Assembly: GCA_964388955.1 (NCBI GenBank)
Contig: CAYMCO010000014.1
Coordinates: 45,827-109,826, forward strand
Direction: 5' to 3'
Source of the DNA: CAYMCO01 sp964388955
Lineage (GTDB): Bacteria > Chloroflexota > Anaerolineae > Anaerolineales > E44-bin32
DNA length: 64,000 nucleotides
Shown here: piece after piece, positions 52,528-62,127 of the stretch
Layout of the letters: the number at the start of each line of letters is the position of its first letter
Numbering within the stretch: the stretch's first letter is position 1
Translations under genes and position numbers: made by a program
The notes under the pieces: model-generated
The model's database searches: none
What the model was told of the DNA's origin: nothing
What the model saw: only the letters and a program-made list of their open reading frames with translations

Positions 52528-52755
52528 ATGCTGCTCCTTCTCTGCCTGGTGGCTGCGGTGCCGCTGCTGATCGTCGCGCTCATCGCTGGCGGGGGCCTGG
52601 CGGGGCTGTTCAAGCCGAGAAATCCAACCAGGCGGCTGGACGAGGCAACCCCACCCATTCCTCAAACGGGCTATGTTCGCAAGTGCACGACTTGCGGCCG
52701 CGGTCTCAAGGCGGACTGGGATGTCTGTCCCTCGTGTGGGGCAGCGCTGGCCTGA
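52528..52755 (+). CDS. Single-span membrane protein with a zinc ribbon
   Basis: 75 residues from ATG 52528, about nine bases after GGAGGGGG. One membrane helix (residues 1-27), a basic linker, and a complete zinc ribbon CTTCG-x10-CPSCG (Cys53, 56, 67, 70). It is the third small zinc-ribbon protein in this module and resembles the product of 50295 in its C-terminus. It may recruit the PspA-type proteins to the membrane. This is an inference. Confidence 0.6.
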   Translation: MLLLLCLVAAVPLLIVALIAGGGLAGLFKPRNPTRRLDEATPPIPQTGYVRKCTTCGRGLKADWDVCPSCGAALA

Positions 52756-53026
52756 GTCAGATACGCCGCCGATTAGATGCACAACGAAGACCCTGCTCGC
52801 GATGACTGGCGTGATCTTATTCATCGTTACGAAATCTTGACGCGGGGGAGCACTTCCGAAGACGTCGGAGACTTGCCGGTGACACGGTTTCCCTGTCCTT
52901 TTGCTTCTGGAGCTTGATGCGTTGAACGGGCGGGGTGGGGATCCCAAAGCCGTTCCCGGCGTGGCACCGAGGCAGGGCATCACCACTGCGGAGCCTCAGG
53001 CGCTATACTTATCGGGGAAGGATAAG

Positions 53027-53710
53027 ATGGCTCAGAAGATCCTCATTGTCGAAGACGAACTCGATATCATGAAGCTTGTGCGCGCATACCTTCAGAAGGC
53101 AGGTTACCTCGTCGTCACCGCGACCGATGGCCAGGAGGCGCTGGCCGTATTCCGCCACGAATCCCCCAATCTTATCATGCTGGACCTGAACCTTCCGGGC
53201 ATGGATGGGCTGGACGTGTGTCGTGCGCTGCGTCGGGATTCGGACGTCCCCATCATCATGCTGACTGCGCGCCTGGAGGAAACCGACCGGCTGATCGGCC
53301 TGGAGTTGGGGGCGGATGACTATATCGTCAAACCGTTCAGCCCGCGCGAAGTCGTGGCCCGCGCTCGCGCCGTTCTCCGGCGCACTGAGAGCGAACCCGT
53401 CCGCCCCGACGTCATCACTGGCAGGGGACTCGCCCTCCACTTGCCCCGCCGCGAAGCGACGATCTCGGGAAGGCTGCTGGACCTCACGGCCATGGAGTTC
53501 GACTTGCTCGCTCTTCTCGTCGCGCGTCCAGGCAGAGTGTTCACCCGCATTCAGCTCTTGGAGCAGATTCAAGAGGATGCCTACGCCGGTTACGAGCGCA
53601 CGATCGATGTTCACATCAAGAACCTGCGCAAGAAACTCGGTGATGACTCGAGCGACCCCCGCTTCATTGAGACGGTTCGAGGTGTGGGCTACCGCTTCGT
53701 GCAGGAGTAG
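53027..53710 (+). CDS. OmpR/PhoB-family response regulator
   Basis: 227 residues from ATG 53027 after GGGGAAGGA. The receiver domain has the acidic pocket (ILIVEDELDI), the phospho-acceptor Asp in LIMLDLNLPGMDG, the Thr in IIMLTAR and Lys in VKPFSPRE. The winged-helix effector domain at the C-terminus is complete (LTAMEFDLLALLVARPGRVF, ERTIDVHIKNLRKKLGDD). It should be phosphorylated by a sensor kinase. The adjacent kinase gene is truncated, so a different kinase must serve it or the system is orphaned. Confidence 0.92.
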   Translation: MAQKILIVEDELDIMKLVRAYLQKAGYLVVTATDGQEALAVFRHESPNLIMLDLNLPGMDGLDVCRALRRDSDVPIIMLTARLEETDRLIGLELGADDYIVKPFSPREVVARARAVLRRTESEPVRPDVITGRGLALHLPRREATISGRLLDLTAMEFDLLALLVARPGRVFTRIQLLEQIQEDAYAGYERTIDVHIKNLRKKLGDDSSDPRFIETVRGVGYRFVQE

Positions 53711-53716
53711 AGGACG

Positions 53717-54040
53717 GTGCGCCGCAGCCTGTGGAGCCGTCTCATGGGCGTGTTCCTGGGGGTCATCCTCCTGGGCGTGGTCGTCATGGTCATATCAGTC
53801 CGCATCTCGACGGCCTCCCAATTGAGACGCCGCGTCCTTTCGGATGATGTGGCACAAGCAAACGAACTGGCGCGCTTGATGGCCGCCTACTATGCGGACC
53901 AGGGGAGCTGGGCGGGAGTAGATGCCTGGCTGGAAGAGTTGAAGGCGCCGCTATGGACAGCCGAAGGTCCGTTTTCGAGACGTGCGCGTGCAGTTGGTGC
54001 CGATTGGGTACGTTGGGTTGGCGAGGATGCAGGATCCTAA
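53717..54040 (+). pseudogene. Sensor histidine kinase, N-terminal remnant
   Basis: GTG 53717 follows the response-regulator stop by six bases with AGAGGA upstream. The first 90 residues are a genuine kinase N-terminus: a transmembrane helix (LMGVFLGVILLGVVVMVISV) and an extracytoplasmic sensor segment (DDVAQANELARLMAAYYADQ). Near 53990 the frame enters unrelated sequence and stops at 54040. HAMP, HisKA and HATPase domains are missing, so the gene has been cut by a deletion or rearrangement. The breakpoint also marks the switch to the minus-strand sugar cluster. Confidence 0.7.
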
Positions 54041-54210
54041 AGTGTGGGGTCAGTGGTGACGGCTAGCTGATCACAAGGGATGTGGATGTGCTCGTCGTAC
54101 TTCTCCCAAATAAGCTCAAAGGTCTAAGAGACTTGCTTGCTCTCTTGAGATCGTGCCGCGAAAAGCCCTTCGTCGGCAAAGGTGATATACCTCCGGCGAA
54201 GAGTATCTGA

Positions 54211-55212
54211 TCAAGTCTCCTCGCGAGCGTCTTGCCATTCTTCTGGCTTGTTCCCCAGGATTTCTTCCAACCGGTGCATTGTCTCATCCGTCAGGTCCTG
54301 AGATAGCTCAGTGGCCTCGAGATTCTCAGCCACCTGTTCTGGGCGGGATGCGCCGGTGATGACGCTGCTAACATGATGGTTGCGAAGGCACCACGCGATC
54401 GCAAGCTGGGCCATAGTGCACCCTATTTCGGCCGCGATGGAGGCCAGTTCTTCGACTTTTGTGAGACGGCCTCGTCGTTCAGCTTCATCGATGCTATCCC
54501 GGAACCACTCATATCCGGGGAGAGTCGCGCGCGTGCCCTCCGGTACGCCAGCGTTGTACTTGCCGGTTAGCAAGCCGCTGGCGAGCGGGCTGAATGTCGT
54601 CAACCCCAGACCTATTTCTGTGCAGAGAGGGGCGTACTCGCGCTCTACGCGGTTCCGTGTGAACATGTTGTATTCGGACTGTTCCATTTGGGGCGGGAGC
54701 AGATGCTCTCTCTGAGCTATTCCGAACGCCTGCATGATTTCTTGTGCGCTCCATTCACTCGTCCCCCAATAAAAAGCCATCCCTTCCTCGATCACATAAT
54801 TCATTGCCCGAACCGTCTCTTCAATGGGGGTATGCGGATCCGAGCGGTGGCAGTAAACGAGATCCACGTAATTCATCTGCAGCCTCGCCAAAGATGCTCG
54901 CAACCCCTCTACGATATGCTTACGCGAGAGCCCCACATCATTGGGGCCGGATCCTCCCCAGAAGATCTTGGTGGAAAGCACAAGCTCAGAACGCTTCCAG
55001 CCAGCCCTCCTGATTATCCGTCCCAAGACGCTTTCCGCATTCCCATGGGCGTATTCTTCGGCGGTGTCGAAGAAATTGACCCCGCCATCATACGCAGCCA
55101 GGGCGCACTCATATGCTAAGTCATCATCTATCTGATTGCCGAATGTCACCCATGAGCCAAGGGAGAGTTCTGACAACCTAAGGCCGGATGATCCAAGGTG
55201 CCGATATTCCAT
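54211..55212 (-). CDS. Aldo/keto reductase (Kv-beta-like, AKR6 type)
   Basis: 333 residues from ATG 55212 after GAGGAGG. A TIM-barrel oxidoreductase with the catalytic Asp and Tyr in FFDTAEEYAHGNAE, Lys in LSTKIFW and His in VYCHRSD. The NADPH-binding C-terminal signature is present (VITGASRPEQVAENLEA). It resembles the voltage-gated-channel beta-subunit-like group that reduces aldehydes. It lies at the 3' end of the glycoside cluster and probably handles a sugar-derived aldehyde. Confidence 0.88.
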   Translation of the reverse strand: MEYRHLGSSGLRLSELSLGSWVTFGNQIDDDLAYECALAAYDGGVNFFDTAEEYAHGNAESVLGRIIRRAGWKRSELVLSTKIFWGGSGPNDVGLSRKHIVEGLRASLARLQMNYVDLVYCHRSDPHTPIEETVRAMNYVIEEGMAFYWGTSEWSAQEIMQAFGIAQREHLLPPQMEQSEYNMFTRNRVEREYAPLCTEIGLGLTTFSPLASGLLTGKYNAGVPEGTRATLPGYEWFRDSIDEAERRGRLTKVEELASIAAEIGCTMAQLAIAWCLRNHHVSSVITGASRPEQVAENLEATELSQDLTDETMHRLEEILGNKPEEWQDAREET

Positions 55213-55299
55213 GCTAAGCCTCCTCGATGGATGCCGATTCCATCACTGCCACTGTCTTTCTGCCCAATGTGCATGCTTGTCTCGAAAGTGAGGGCGCCC

Positions 55300-56310
55300 T
55301 CAGGAATGCAATTTCTGGTATGTTTTTCCGATGATCTCCCACACCAGGTCAGGACGATCACAACTGACGCTTGACATGGCTTCACTCCCACGAAAGCCCC
55401 ATGCAGCAATACGCCTGATGCCGAGGTGGGTCGCGATTTGCATCGCAACAGCCAACTCATATTCCTTTCCTAAAGGCAGTTTGAACGCCGGGACCCAAAT
55501 ATGCCCCTCTTTTCCCGCATGCTCACAAACCTCCAGAACCCGGTCCGACTGCTCCGCGACGAAGGGCTCCAGCTCAAGGCCGCGGATATGCCAGTAGGGG
55601 TCTGTTCCGAAGATGTCGATGGAAGGCAGGTGCGCGACCGTGCTCCAAGACAGCCCTTCCATATCCCCCTCATCTGAAGGCAGGAGGCATACGGCGTTGG
55701 AGCCCCCCTGGGAGTGAACCTCATCGGACATATCCTTGAGGAAGTTGACCAGAGAGCCTTTTCGGAAGGCGTCCACCGCGGGGGTGCGAGCTGTTGGCAT
55801 GGCCTCGCCGAACTCCTTCCGGTAGAGGGATTGGCAGCCATCGCAGCGACAAGCCCACGCGTAGGGGTCGCCCTCATACTGAGGGTCCCAATCGACAAGG
55901 TAAAAATGTGGTTCATCCCAGAAGATTGCATCTGCTCCGGCGCTCAACGCGGCGCGGATCCACTCCCGGAGGAAACTCCTCGTGCGGGGATGGTTTGGGC
56001 AGGCGGCAGGCGCCGATTGACCCGTGTTCATGACCTGGCAAACCTGGGGTTCCCGAGCGACGAGGGCTGAGAAGGCCTCGCCTCCAAACAGCCCGGCAAC
56101 ACCCCATGGATCTGCCCAAACATCCATACCGGCGTCGCGTGTGCTTCGAAAGAAGGCTTCCATGGTCCCTTGATTGAAAGCCAGGTCATTCTCGCTATAG
56201 GTATGCACGACGAATGTGCAGTTGTGCGCGAGTATATCTTCCAGATCACGCTCGAAATGCCGCGTCATCCGGTTCCCGAAATAGGAGATTCCCGTCTCGT
56301 TTCCTTTCAT
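55300..56310 (-). CDS. Putative TIM-barrel glycoside-hydrolase-like protein
   Basis: 336 residues from ATG 56310. The sequence has the features of a TIM-barrel sugar hydrolase: an N-terminal strand, DVWADPWGVAGLFGG, and a central GADAIFWDEPHFYLVDWD with acidic residues at the end of a strand. A CRCDGCQSLYRKEFGE segment resembles the CxC-type metal or disulfide knot seen in some uncharacterised glycosidase-like families. There is no signal peptide, so it is cytoplasmic. Enzyme class and substrate are unknown; the assignment rests on motif style and the sugar-gene context. Confidence 0.55.
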   Translation of the reverse strand: MKGNETGISYFGNRMTRHFERDLEDILAHNCTFVVHTYSENDLAFNQGTMEAFFRSTRDAGMDVWADPWGVAGLFGGEAFSALVAREPQVCQVMNTGQSAPAACPNHPRTRSFLREWIRAALSAGADAIFWDEPHFYLVDWDPQYEGDPYAWACRCDGCQSLYRKEFGEAMPTARTPAVDAFRKGSLVNFLKDMSDEVHSQGGSNAVCLLPSDEGDMEGLSWSTVAHLPSIDIFGTDPYWHIRGLELEPFVAEQSDRVLEVCEHAGKEGHIWVPAFKLPLGKEYELAVAMQIATHLGIRRIAAWGFRGSEAMSSVSCDRPDLVWEIIGKTYQKLHS

Positions 56311-56392
56311 CCTGAGCCTTGGCTACCTTCCATCTTGCTCTCTTCGCAATGGTTTCGCGCAGGAAGCGCGCAGCATAGCAGTAGGCTGGCGC

Positions 56393-57883
56393 TCAGATTT
56401 GACCCCATCGTTTCTCCGATTCAGGGGCCGGATCAAGCTTGACCCATACGTTCTTGACGCGCGAGTACTGCAGGATGGACTCCCAGCCCCCCTCGCGTCC
56501 GAACCCGCTCTTCTTTAGGCCTCCGAACGGGGTCTCAATGCCGAACCCCCCGGTTCCGTTGACAGTCACGTGTGTAGCCTCCAATTGAGCCGCGACGCGA
56601 TGAGCTCGGGAGAGATTGTCGGTCCAGATTTCGGCCGAAAGGCCATATTTCGTTGCGTTTGCGACATGGATGGCCTCCTCCTCCGAATCGAAGGTGAGCA
56701 CGCTCAGAACTGGGCCGAAGATCTCCTCTTCAACGATACGCATACCAGGTTGAGTATTCAAGAAGATTGTGGGCTCGATGAAATAGCCGGATTCGAGGGC
56801 CTCTCCTCGCGGCCGATGACCCCCGTACGCCAGCGTGGCACCCTCCTCCATCCCCACATGCACGTAATCTTTCACTCGCCGAAGCTGTTCGTCTGAGATC
56901 AAAGGCCCCATGTCTGGATCATCCAGCCCGTGGCCGATTTGGATGGTTTTCATGACCTCTGTTGCGATTTCTGCCGCTTCCTGCAAGGAGCTTCGGGGGA
57001 CTAGGAGGCGAGATCGTGCGCCACAGGATTGTCCCGCGTTGTAGCAGATACCGCGCGCCACGGCCTCGATCGCGCGTTTAAGATTACCATCCGGGAAGAT
57101 GATACAGGGGGACTTGCCTCCCAATTCGAGGGAGATCACGGGGGTGATATTCGGGGCGGCAGTTGCCAGCACCTGCTTCCCTGTTTCAACCGAGCCGCAA
57201 AAAGCAATGCCTTGAATATGCGGGTGGGCAGCGAGCGATGCGCCGGCTTCGTCGCCGAAACCGGTCACGACGTTGATCACGCCGTTGGGGAAGCCGGCCT
57301 CCGATGCCAGCCGGGCCAATTCAATCGCTCCGAAGGGTGTCTCCTCGGCGGGCTTAACCACGACCGTGTTTCCGACGGCGAGGCAAGGCGCAACGCCTCT
57401 CGCAAAGATGTCTAGAGGATAGTTCCAGGGAATGATATGAGCCACAACCCCAAGGGGCTCACGAAGCGTATAGTCGAAGACCGTATCAGGTACCGGCAGA
57501 ATACGTCCCCGTATCTTGTCTGCCCAACCAGCGTAGTACTCGAAGTTGCGCATGGTCGTATGAACTTCGTCCAATGCCTGCTGCAGGGGTTTTCCGTTTT
57601 CAAGGGAAAGCAGGCGGGCAAGAGCATGTCTCTCATCCTGGATTCGATGGGCGAGAGCCATCAAGAGTCGGCCGCGACCAAGACCGCCTAGGGATGCCCA
57701 GTCTGGGTTGCGCAGCGCTGAGTGGGCAGCTCCGACGGCGCAATCGACATCAGCCTCCCTTCCCCGGGAAGCTGTCCCCAGCACGCTTGCTCTCCCCGGG
57801 TCATGAACAGGAAAAACCTCTCTCGACTCGGACTGTATTTCCTGACCCCCGATCCAAAGGCCCGTATTGCGCTGTGTGGTCAT
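56393..57883 (-). CDS. NAD(P)-dependent aldehyde dehydrogenase
   Basis: 496 residues from ATG 57883 after GAGGAG. The classical ALDH fold is complete: the cofactor loop IIPWNYPLDIFARGVAPCLA, the general base Glu in SLELGGKSP, the nucleophile Cys in CYNAGQSCGARSR, and the C-terminal FGIETPFGGLKKSGFGREGG. It oxidises an aldehyde to the acid. The Gly-Gln-Ser-Cys loop is typical of betaine- or hydroxy-aldehyde dehydrogenases, but substrate cannot be fixed. It lies between the GH-like gene and the sugar kinase gene of the glycoside cluster. Confidence 0.92.
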   Translation of the reverse strand: MTTQRNTGLWIGGQEIQSESREVFPVHDPGRASVLGTASRGREADVDCAVGAAHSALRNPDWASLGGLGRGRLLMALAHRIQDERHALARLLSLENGKPLQQALDEVHTTMRNFEYYAGWADKIRGRILPVPDTVFDYTLREPLGVVAHIIPWNYPLDIFARGVAPCLAVGNTVVVKPAEETPFGAIELARLASEAGFPNGVINVVTGFGDEAGASLAAHPHIQGIAFCGSVETGKQVLATAAPNITPVISLELGGKSPCIIFPDGNLKRAIEAVARGICYNAGQSCGARSRLLVPRSSLQEAAEIATEVMKTIQIGHGLDDPDMGPLISDEQLRRVKDYVHVGMEEGATLAYGGHRPRGEALESGYFIEPTIFLNTQPGMRIVEEEIFGPVLSVLTFDSEEEAIHVANATKYGLSAEIWTDNLSRAHRVAAQLEATHVTVNGTGGFGIETPFGGLKKSGFGREGGWESILQYSRVKNVWVKLDPAPESEKRWGQI

Positions 57884-58042
57884 CTGATATCTCCTCGATA
57901 CTGGCGCTTAAAGTGAATTCTCTCTGGCCTCTGTGCTCCCCAGGTCTTGTTGCATCCCGAGGGGGAATCTCTCGGGTACGACTGAGAAGATCGACCTCTG
58001 GCCCCAAATCTCCCCTATTGGGGGTCCTCTGAACTTTAGAGT

Positions 58043-59032
58043 TCATGGTTCCACGGCCAGGCTGGCAGGCATCGTCGCTCGAAGCGCTCGCTGCGTCCTT
58101 TCATTGACCGATGTTCCGAGAGCCTCAAGAGCCAGTAGGACAGCTCCAAGTACAGGTGCGAACTTTGGCTTGATGACCTGTGCTTTGGGGGCTTCCTGCC
58201 GGATGAGATCGCTCACAGTATCGATCAGCAAGTCGCCTTTGCCTTTGAACACACTTCCGGCAAGAACGACCTCGACATCGGTCGCCAACAGATCCAGTCG
58301 GCGAATCAACGCCAGGGCGGTGACGGCCACTTCGTTCCCCATGCGAACAATCAGCTCTCGGGAGGCAGCGTCGCCCATTTCGGCGGCATCGAACAGCAGC
58401 GGCACCAGGCTGAGGAGGCGGTCGCCTCCGATCTCCCCATGGTACAAGCGGGAAAGGAGTTCCTGCTCCGAATAAGCCTCCAGATCTTCCAAGATGAGAT
58501 CGGTCAGCAGCGTGGGAGAACAGCGCCCGTCCCAAGCGCGCATGACCAGGCGAATCATCTCCTGGCTCAAAGCAGAGCCGCCGCCCCAATCTCCGGAAAT
58601 CGATCCCAGGCCCGGAAGCACGATCTCTTGAGCGTCTCGTCCGCGACCGGCGGCATTGAACCCGGTGCCGCAAACGACTACCACTCCCCAAGACCTGGAT
58701 AAGCCCGACCGCAGGGCAGCGAGCGTATCGTTCTTTACGATCAGCCTAGAGGTCAGATTCCGAGAGGACAAGGCCTCATATAGCATTCTGTAATCCTCGG
58801 GGAGGTCTGCGCCCGCAAGGCAGAACATGCCCAGGTCGCTCTTGGCATGCATTCCCGCGTCTTCATGGCACCGCGTAATGGCGAGTTCGATCTCGCGCAA
58901 CGCAGGCCCCAGCCCCCTCACTTGATGGTTGGCGGTGCCGGCGCCCCCGAATCCCAGGACCTTTCCGGTCTCCTCTACAAGCAGTGCGTGCGTCTTGCTC
59001 GCACCCCCGTCCACTCCCAGAACGTATTGCAT
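58043..59032 (-). CDS. N-acetylglucosamine-kinase-like ATPase (BadF/BadG family)
   Basis: 329 residues from ATG 59032 (MQYVLGVDGG), spaced from AAAGG; ATG 59038 abuts it. The ASKHA fold has the phosphate-1 motif VLGVDGGASKTHALL, phosphate-2 region VVVVCGTGFNAAG and a sugar-site NDTLAALRSGLS. The family includes eukaryotic-type NAG kinases and many bacterial sugar kinases. In this cluster it would phosphorylate a monosaccharide (amino sugar or glucose-type) released by the glycosidases. There is no Cys cluster for a dehydratase-activator role, so a sugar kinase role is preferred. Confidence 0.8.
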   Translation of the reverse strand: MQYVLGVDGGASKTHALLVEETGKVLGFGGAGTANHQVRGLGPALREIELAITRCHEDAGMHAKSDLGMFCLAGADLPEDYRMLYEALSSRNLTSRLIVKNDTLAALRSGLSRSWGVVVVCGTGFNAAGRGRDAQEIVLPGLGSISGDWGGGSALSQEMIRLVMRAWDGRCSPTLLTDLILEDLEAYSEQELLSRLYHGEIGGDRLLSLVPLLFDAAEMGDAASRELIVRMGNEVAVTALALIRRLDLLATDVEVVLAGSVFKGKGDLLIDTVSDLIRQEAPKAQVIKPKFAPVLGAVLLALEALGTSVNERTQRALRATMPASLAVEP

Positions 59033-59360
59033 GCTCATCCTTTCGGATGGGATCCGCCCCCCCGTTCGTCGGCCGGAGAAGTCAAATGCTCAAGCCGTCG
59101 GGTCAGCAAACCGAACGGGGCGTCTGATTGGCCGATCCGCTTGACCCTGCAAAGGAGCAAGGGCAATTGCCCACCTGCATTCGTGGAAGGTTGATCTGAG
59201 ATCGGAACCGCATTCCACCACTGCCGTCGTCCATTCGGAAGCGCCGTCAGACGCTCCCCCAGTCTAGCTGCGCGTTACCGTGAGGGCCACGGCGCTCGAG
59301 CCCGGCCCACATCCGTTTTGAAGTCATCCTCTTTCACATGAGCCCCTGTCGGCCTGACCT
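59033..59360. other. Intergenic stretch without recognisable gene
   Basis: About 330 bases between the kinase and the MFS gene on the minus strand. No terminator or promoter was called with confidence. Confidence 0.4.
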
Positions 59361-60515
59361 TTAGAGCCCCAAGAGCACACATTTTGCTCGCGGACTAGCC
59401 ATACGGAAGACCACGAAAGCTCCCATGGCTAGAACGCTTAGGATGCGAAACATAGCGATCATTCCGACAGTGTCATACATGATCCCGCCGACCATACTCC
59501 CGGCGATAGAACCCAAGCCATAGGAAATAGTGGAGAAGATGGCTTGCCCAATCGTGCTAATGCTTCCAGGGGTTCGGTCATTCACAAACGAAACACCTCC
59601 CACCTGGAAAGCAGCAAAGGAGACCCCTTGCAGGAGTTGAACGGGCAAGATCCAGGCCGGTGAACTGATGGACGAGTAGATTGCCCACCGCAGTGCGTAG
59701 GCCACGAACGCGATATTCAGCAACCCCTCCGGGCCCGTGCGCTTCATGACTCCAGCGGAATAGAGTATCAGGGGCACTTCGCTGATCGCGGCGACTGCCC
59801 ATGCTATTCCGATTGTGCCTTCGCTGGCGCCCAGCCTGTCCAGATAGAGGCTGAAGAAGCTGTTTGCCGCGCCAATGGTCATAGCCAACAGGAGCATGGC
59901 AAACAGCGAAAGCAAGAACGGCCTTTGCCCAAAGCTGTGCCTGAACTCACTCGATACTGGGCCTCCCGAACTCCTGGCGCGACGGGGCTGCAGGAGCGAG
60001 AAAACGAAGGTCATTAGCGCGAACAGCGCATAGCCGAGGAAGAGCCACTGGATGCCGGACAGCCGGATGAGAACACCGACAAGTGCGGTTGAAATAACCC
60101 ACCCGAGCGTACCCCACACGCGGAAGCCCCCACAAGTCGCATTGGACCTGCCCACAATATCGAGCGCCGCACTGTCAAGGAGGGGCGAAATCGGAGAGCT
60201 GAAGAGTGCATAAACTATGACGAGAAAAAGGAGGCCTGCAAACGCCGATGCCCGAGAAAGCAACAGGATAGGAACAGGGGAAAGGAGAAGAGAAGTCCTA
60301 AGGATAAGCCTGTGCAGTCGGTGCGAGTCTGCAATACTGCTCCAAACGATCGAAGTTGACGAGCTCACAAGCAGGGAAATAGCAGACAGACTTCCTATCT
60401 GCACCCCCGTGAGCCCAATGCGCTCGTAGTAGAGGTTGATGAATGGCAAGTACGACCCGAGCGCCACATAGTATCCGAGGTAGAGCAAGCGCGTAACGAG
60501 GGCCGGATCAGCCAT
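59361..60515 (-). CDS. MFS transporter (MFS_1-like, sugar-type)
   Basis: 384 residues with about 12 hydrophobic segments. The N-terminal YLGYYVALGSYLPFINLYYE and the central RVWGTLGWVIST resemble the LacY/nucleoside-transporter-like MFS_1 group. The charged motif-A loop after TM2 is reduced (SSIADSHRLHR). It would move a sugar or glycoside across the membrane. The start ATG 60515 lacks a strong ribosome binding site. It lies about 280 bases after the GH4 gene on the same strand. Confidence 0.75.
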   Translation of the reverse strand: MADPALVTRLLYLGYYVALGSYLPFINLYYERIGLTGVQIGSLSAISLLVSSSTSIVWSSIADSHRLHRLILRTSLLLSPVPILLLSRASAFAGLLFLVIVYALFSSPISPLLDSAALDIVGRSNATCGGFRVWGTLGWVISTALVGVLIRLSGIQWLFLGYALFALMTFVFSLLQPRRARSSGGPVSSEFRHSFGQRPFLLSLFAMLLLAMTIGAANSFFSLYLDRLGASEGTIGIAWAVAAISEVPLILYSAGVMKRTGPEGLLNIAFVAYALRWAIYSSISSPAWILPVQLLQGVSFAAFQVGGVSFVNDRTPGSISTIGQAIFSTISYGLGSIAGSMVGGIMYDTVGMIAMFRILSVLAMGAFVVFRMASPRAKCVLLGL

Positions 60516-60795
60516 GAGGCCAACTCGCTGTTGATGTCATGGAGTACTGCTTGCCCTCGAGCAAATCTCCTTCTCCTTGCTTGAGCAGTGTCACGCTCGC
60601 ATCAGCTTTGAATTACACTCCCCCGCCACCTTCTGGGTCGATGATCCTAACCGAACGACCCGCTCCCAGTAAATGCATCCGGCCCTGAATGGCCTATTTG
60701 AGCTTATCTGAGCACATATCTTCTTGTCCGTTGCCGGCATCATTCAAGGCTGGATGGCAAGGGGGCAGATGACGGATTGGATAGGCCGGTATCTC
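60516..60795. other. Intergenic stretch between the GH4 and MFS genes
   Basis: No recognisable gene. No confident terminator or promoter was identified. Confidence 0.35.
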
Positions 60796-62100
60796 CTAGA
60801 TAGTGGGGTAAAAGGAGGGATGCAGATATGGTTGCTCAGCTCCAAGGGCGCTGGAGAAGAATCCTTCTGCCTGCGCAAATGACGTTACCAGAGGGTGCAC
60901 CATCAGTGCCGCCAGTGCCAGCTGGCGACTGCCGGCTAGAGCGGCTTCGACGGTCAATGATTCATAGGCCTTTACGGTTTGGACCAGACCACGGACGGTG
61001 AGCGGCATAGAGCCTACCGGCACCGGCTCTAACCCCGATCGGCCGATACGGCAAGGCACCTCGATGCACACGTCGGATGGCAAATCAGGCATGGCTTCGC
61101 CATTCCTGGCGTCAACAACGATCACCGATTGACGGTCGTTCAGGATGGCGTCCAGCGTTTGGAGCACTGGAAGGTAGTACTGCGCTCCCCCCTTCTGCTT
61201 CAGGATAGCCCGAGCACTTGATCCATATCCTTCGGTTGTGTAGATCTCATAGAGTCTCTCTTCGGAGAGCATATCCTCCTCACCACGGAAGTGTTCCTTC
61301 TGCTGATCCGCTTCGAATATCAGATCAGGGAAGTAATAGTATCGCAGGTACCAGCTAGGTATCATCCCCAGCGCTTGAAGCCATTCCGGCTCGAGCAGGT
61401 CTTCGACGAGACCCGCCCGGTATAATCGGGATTCGCGGTCTACTGCTTCTTCGATCAGAGATTCTAGCTCGTCGACACCTCGATACCGGGTTGCTCTTAC
61501 CCAGCTGAGATGGTTCAGGCCAAATGAATCGAGTTCAAGCTCCTCGGGCCTGCACTCTATTAGCTCGGCAAGGTCATACGTGGTGTTGATGGGGATGTTG
61601 CAGAACCCCACTGAGCGTATTCCGCTGTACTTAAGGAGAGCCTCGGTCACAATGCCTGCCGGATTGCTGAGGTTGAAGAGCCAGGCGTCTGGGCAGAAGC
61701 GCTCCATGTCGCGGGCAACTTCCATCGCCACAGGAACTGTCCGTAGGGCGCAAATGAAACCCCCTGGCCCCGTCGTCTCATTACCTACGATGCCGAAATC
61801 CGTCGGTAGTTTTTCGTCACGAATCCTCGCGTTCAAACCTCCAACACGGACTTGAAGGATAACAAAGTCTGCCCCCTCCAGTGCACTCTGACGATCTGTT
61901 GTGGTTATGAGTTCCGTATTCCCTGCTCGGGCTTTCAGAAGTCTCTTACAAACCTGGGCGATGAACTCGAGTTTCTCTGCGTTAAGGTCCATTAAGACGA
62001 CCCGCTCGGGTTGAGGCCATTCGGGGTGGTCCGTCAATTCCGCAAACAATTCTGGCGTATAGCTGGAGGCCCCGCCAATTACTGTGATCGAAATGCCCAT
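60796..62100 (-). CDS. Glycoside hydrolase family 4 enzyme
   Basis: 434 residues from ATG 62100 after AGGAGGAG. GH4 enzymes use NAD and a divalent metal to cleave alpha- or beta-glycosides, often 6-phosphorylated, by an oxidation-elimination route. The NAD motif ITVIGGASSYTPELF at the N-terminus, NETTGPGGF, NLSNPAG, the metal cysteine in GFCNIPIN and histidine in GLNHLSW are present. The beta-type sequence (SSYTPE) resembles 6-phospho-beta-glucosidases, although no PTS is nearby, so an unphosphorylated substrate from the ABC importer is possible. Confidence 0.9.
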   Translation of the reverse strand: MGISITVIGGASSYTPELFAELTDHPEWPQPERVVLMDLNAEKLEFIAQVCKRLLKARAGNTELITTTDRQSALEGADFVILQVRVGGLNARIRDEKLPTDFGIVGNETTGPGGFICALRTVPVAMEVARDMERFCPDAWLFNLSNPAGIVTEALLKYSGIRSVGFCNIPINTTYDLAELIECRPEELELDSFGLNHLSWVRATRYRGVDELESLIEEAVDRESRLYRAGLVEDLLEPEWLQALGMIPSWYLRYYYFPDLIFEADQQKEHFRGEEDMLSEERLYEIYTTEGYGSSARAILKQKGGAQYYLPVLQTLDAILNDRQSVIVVDARNGEAMPDLPSDVCIEVPCRIGRSGLEPVPVGSMPLTVRGLVQTVKAYESLTVEAALAGSRQLALAALMVHPLVTSFAQAEGFFSSALGAEQPYLHPSFYPTI

Positions 62101-62127
62101 ACTCGAGTTCTCCTCCTGGGCGATATA

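Noticed and set aside
58043..59032. 2-hydroxyacyl-CoA dehydratase activator instead of sugar kinase
   Set aside because: The cysteines that bind the iron-sulfur cluster in activators are absent, and the neighbours are sugar genes.
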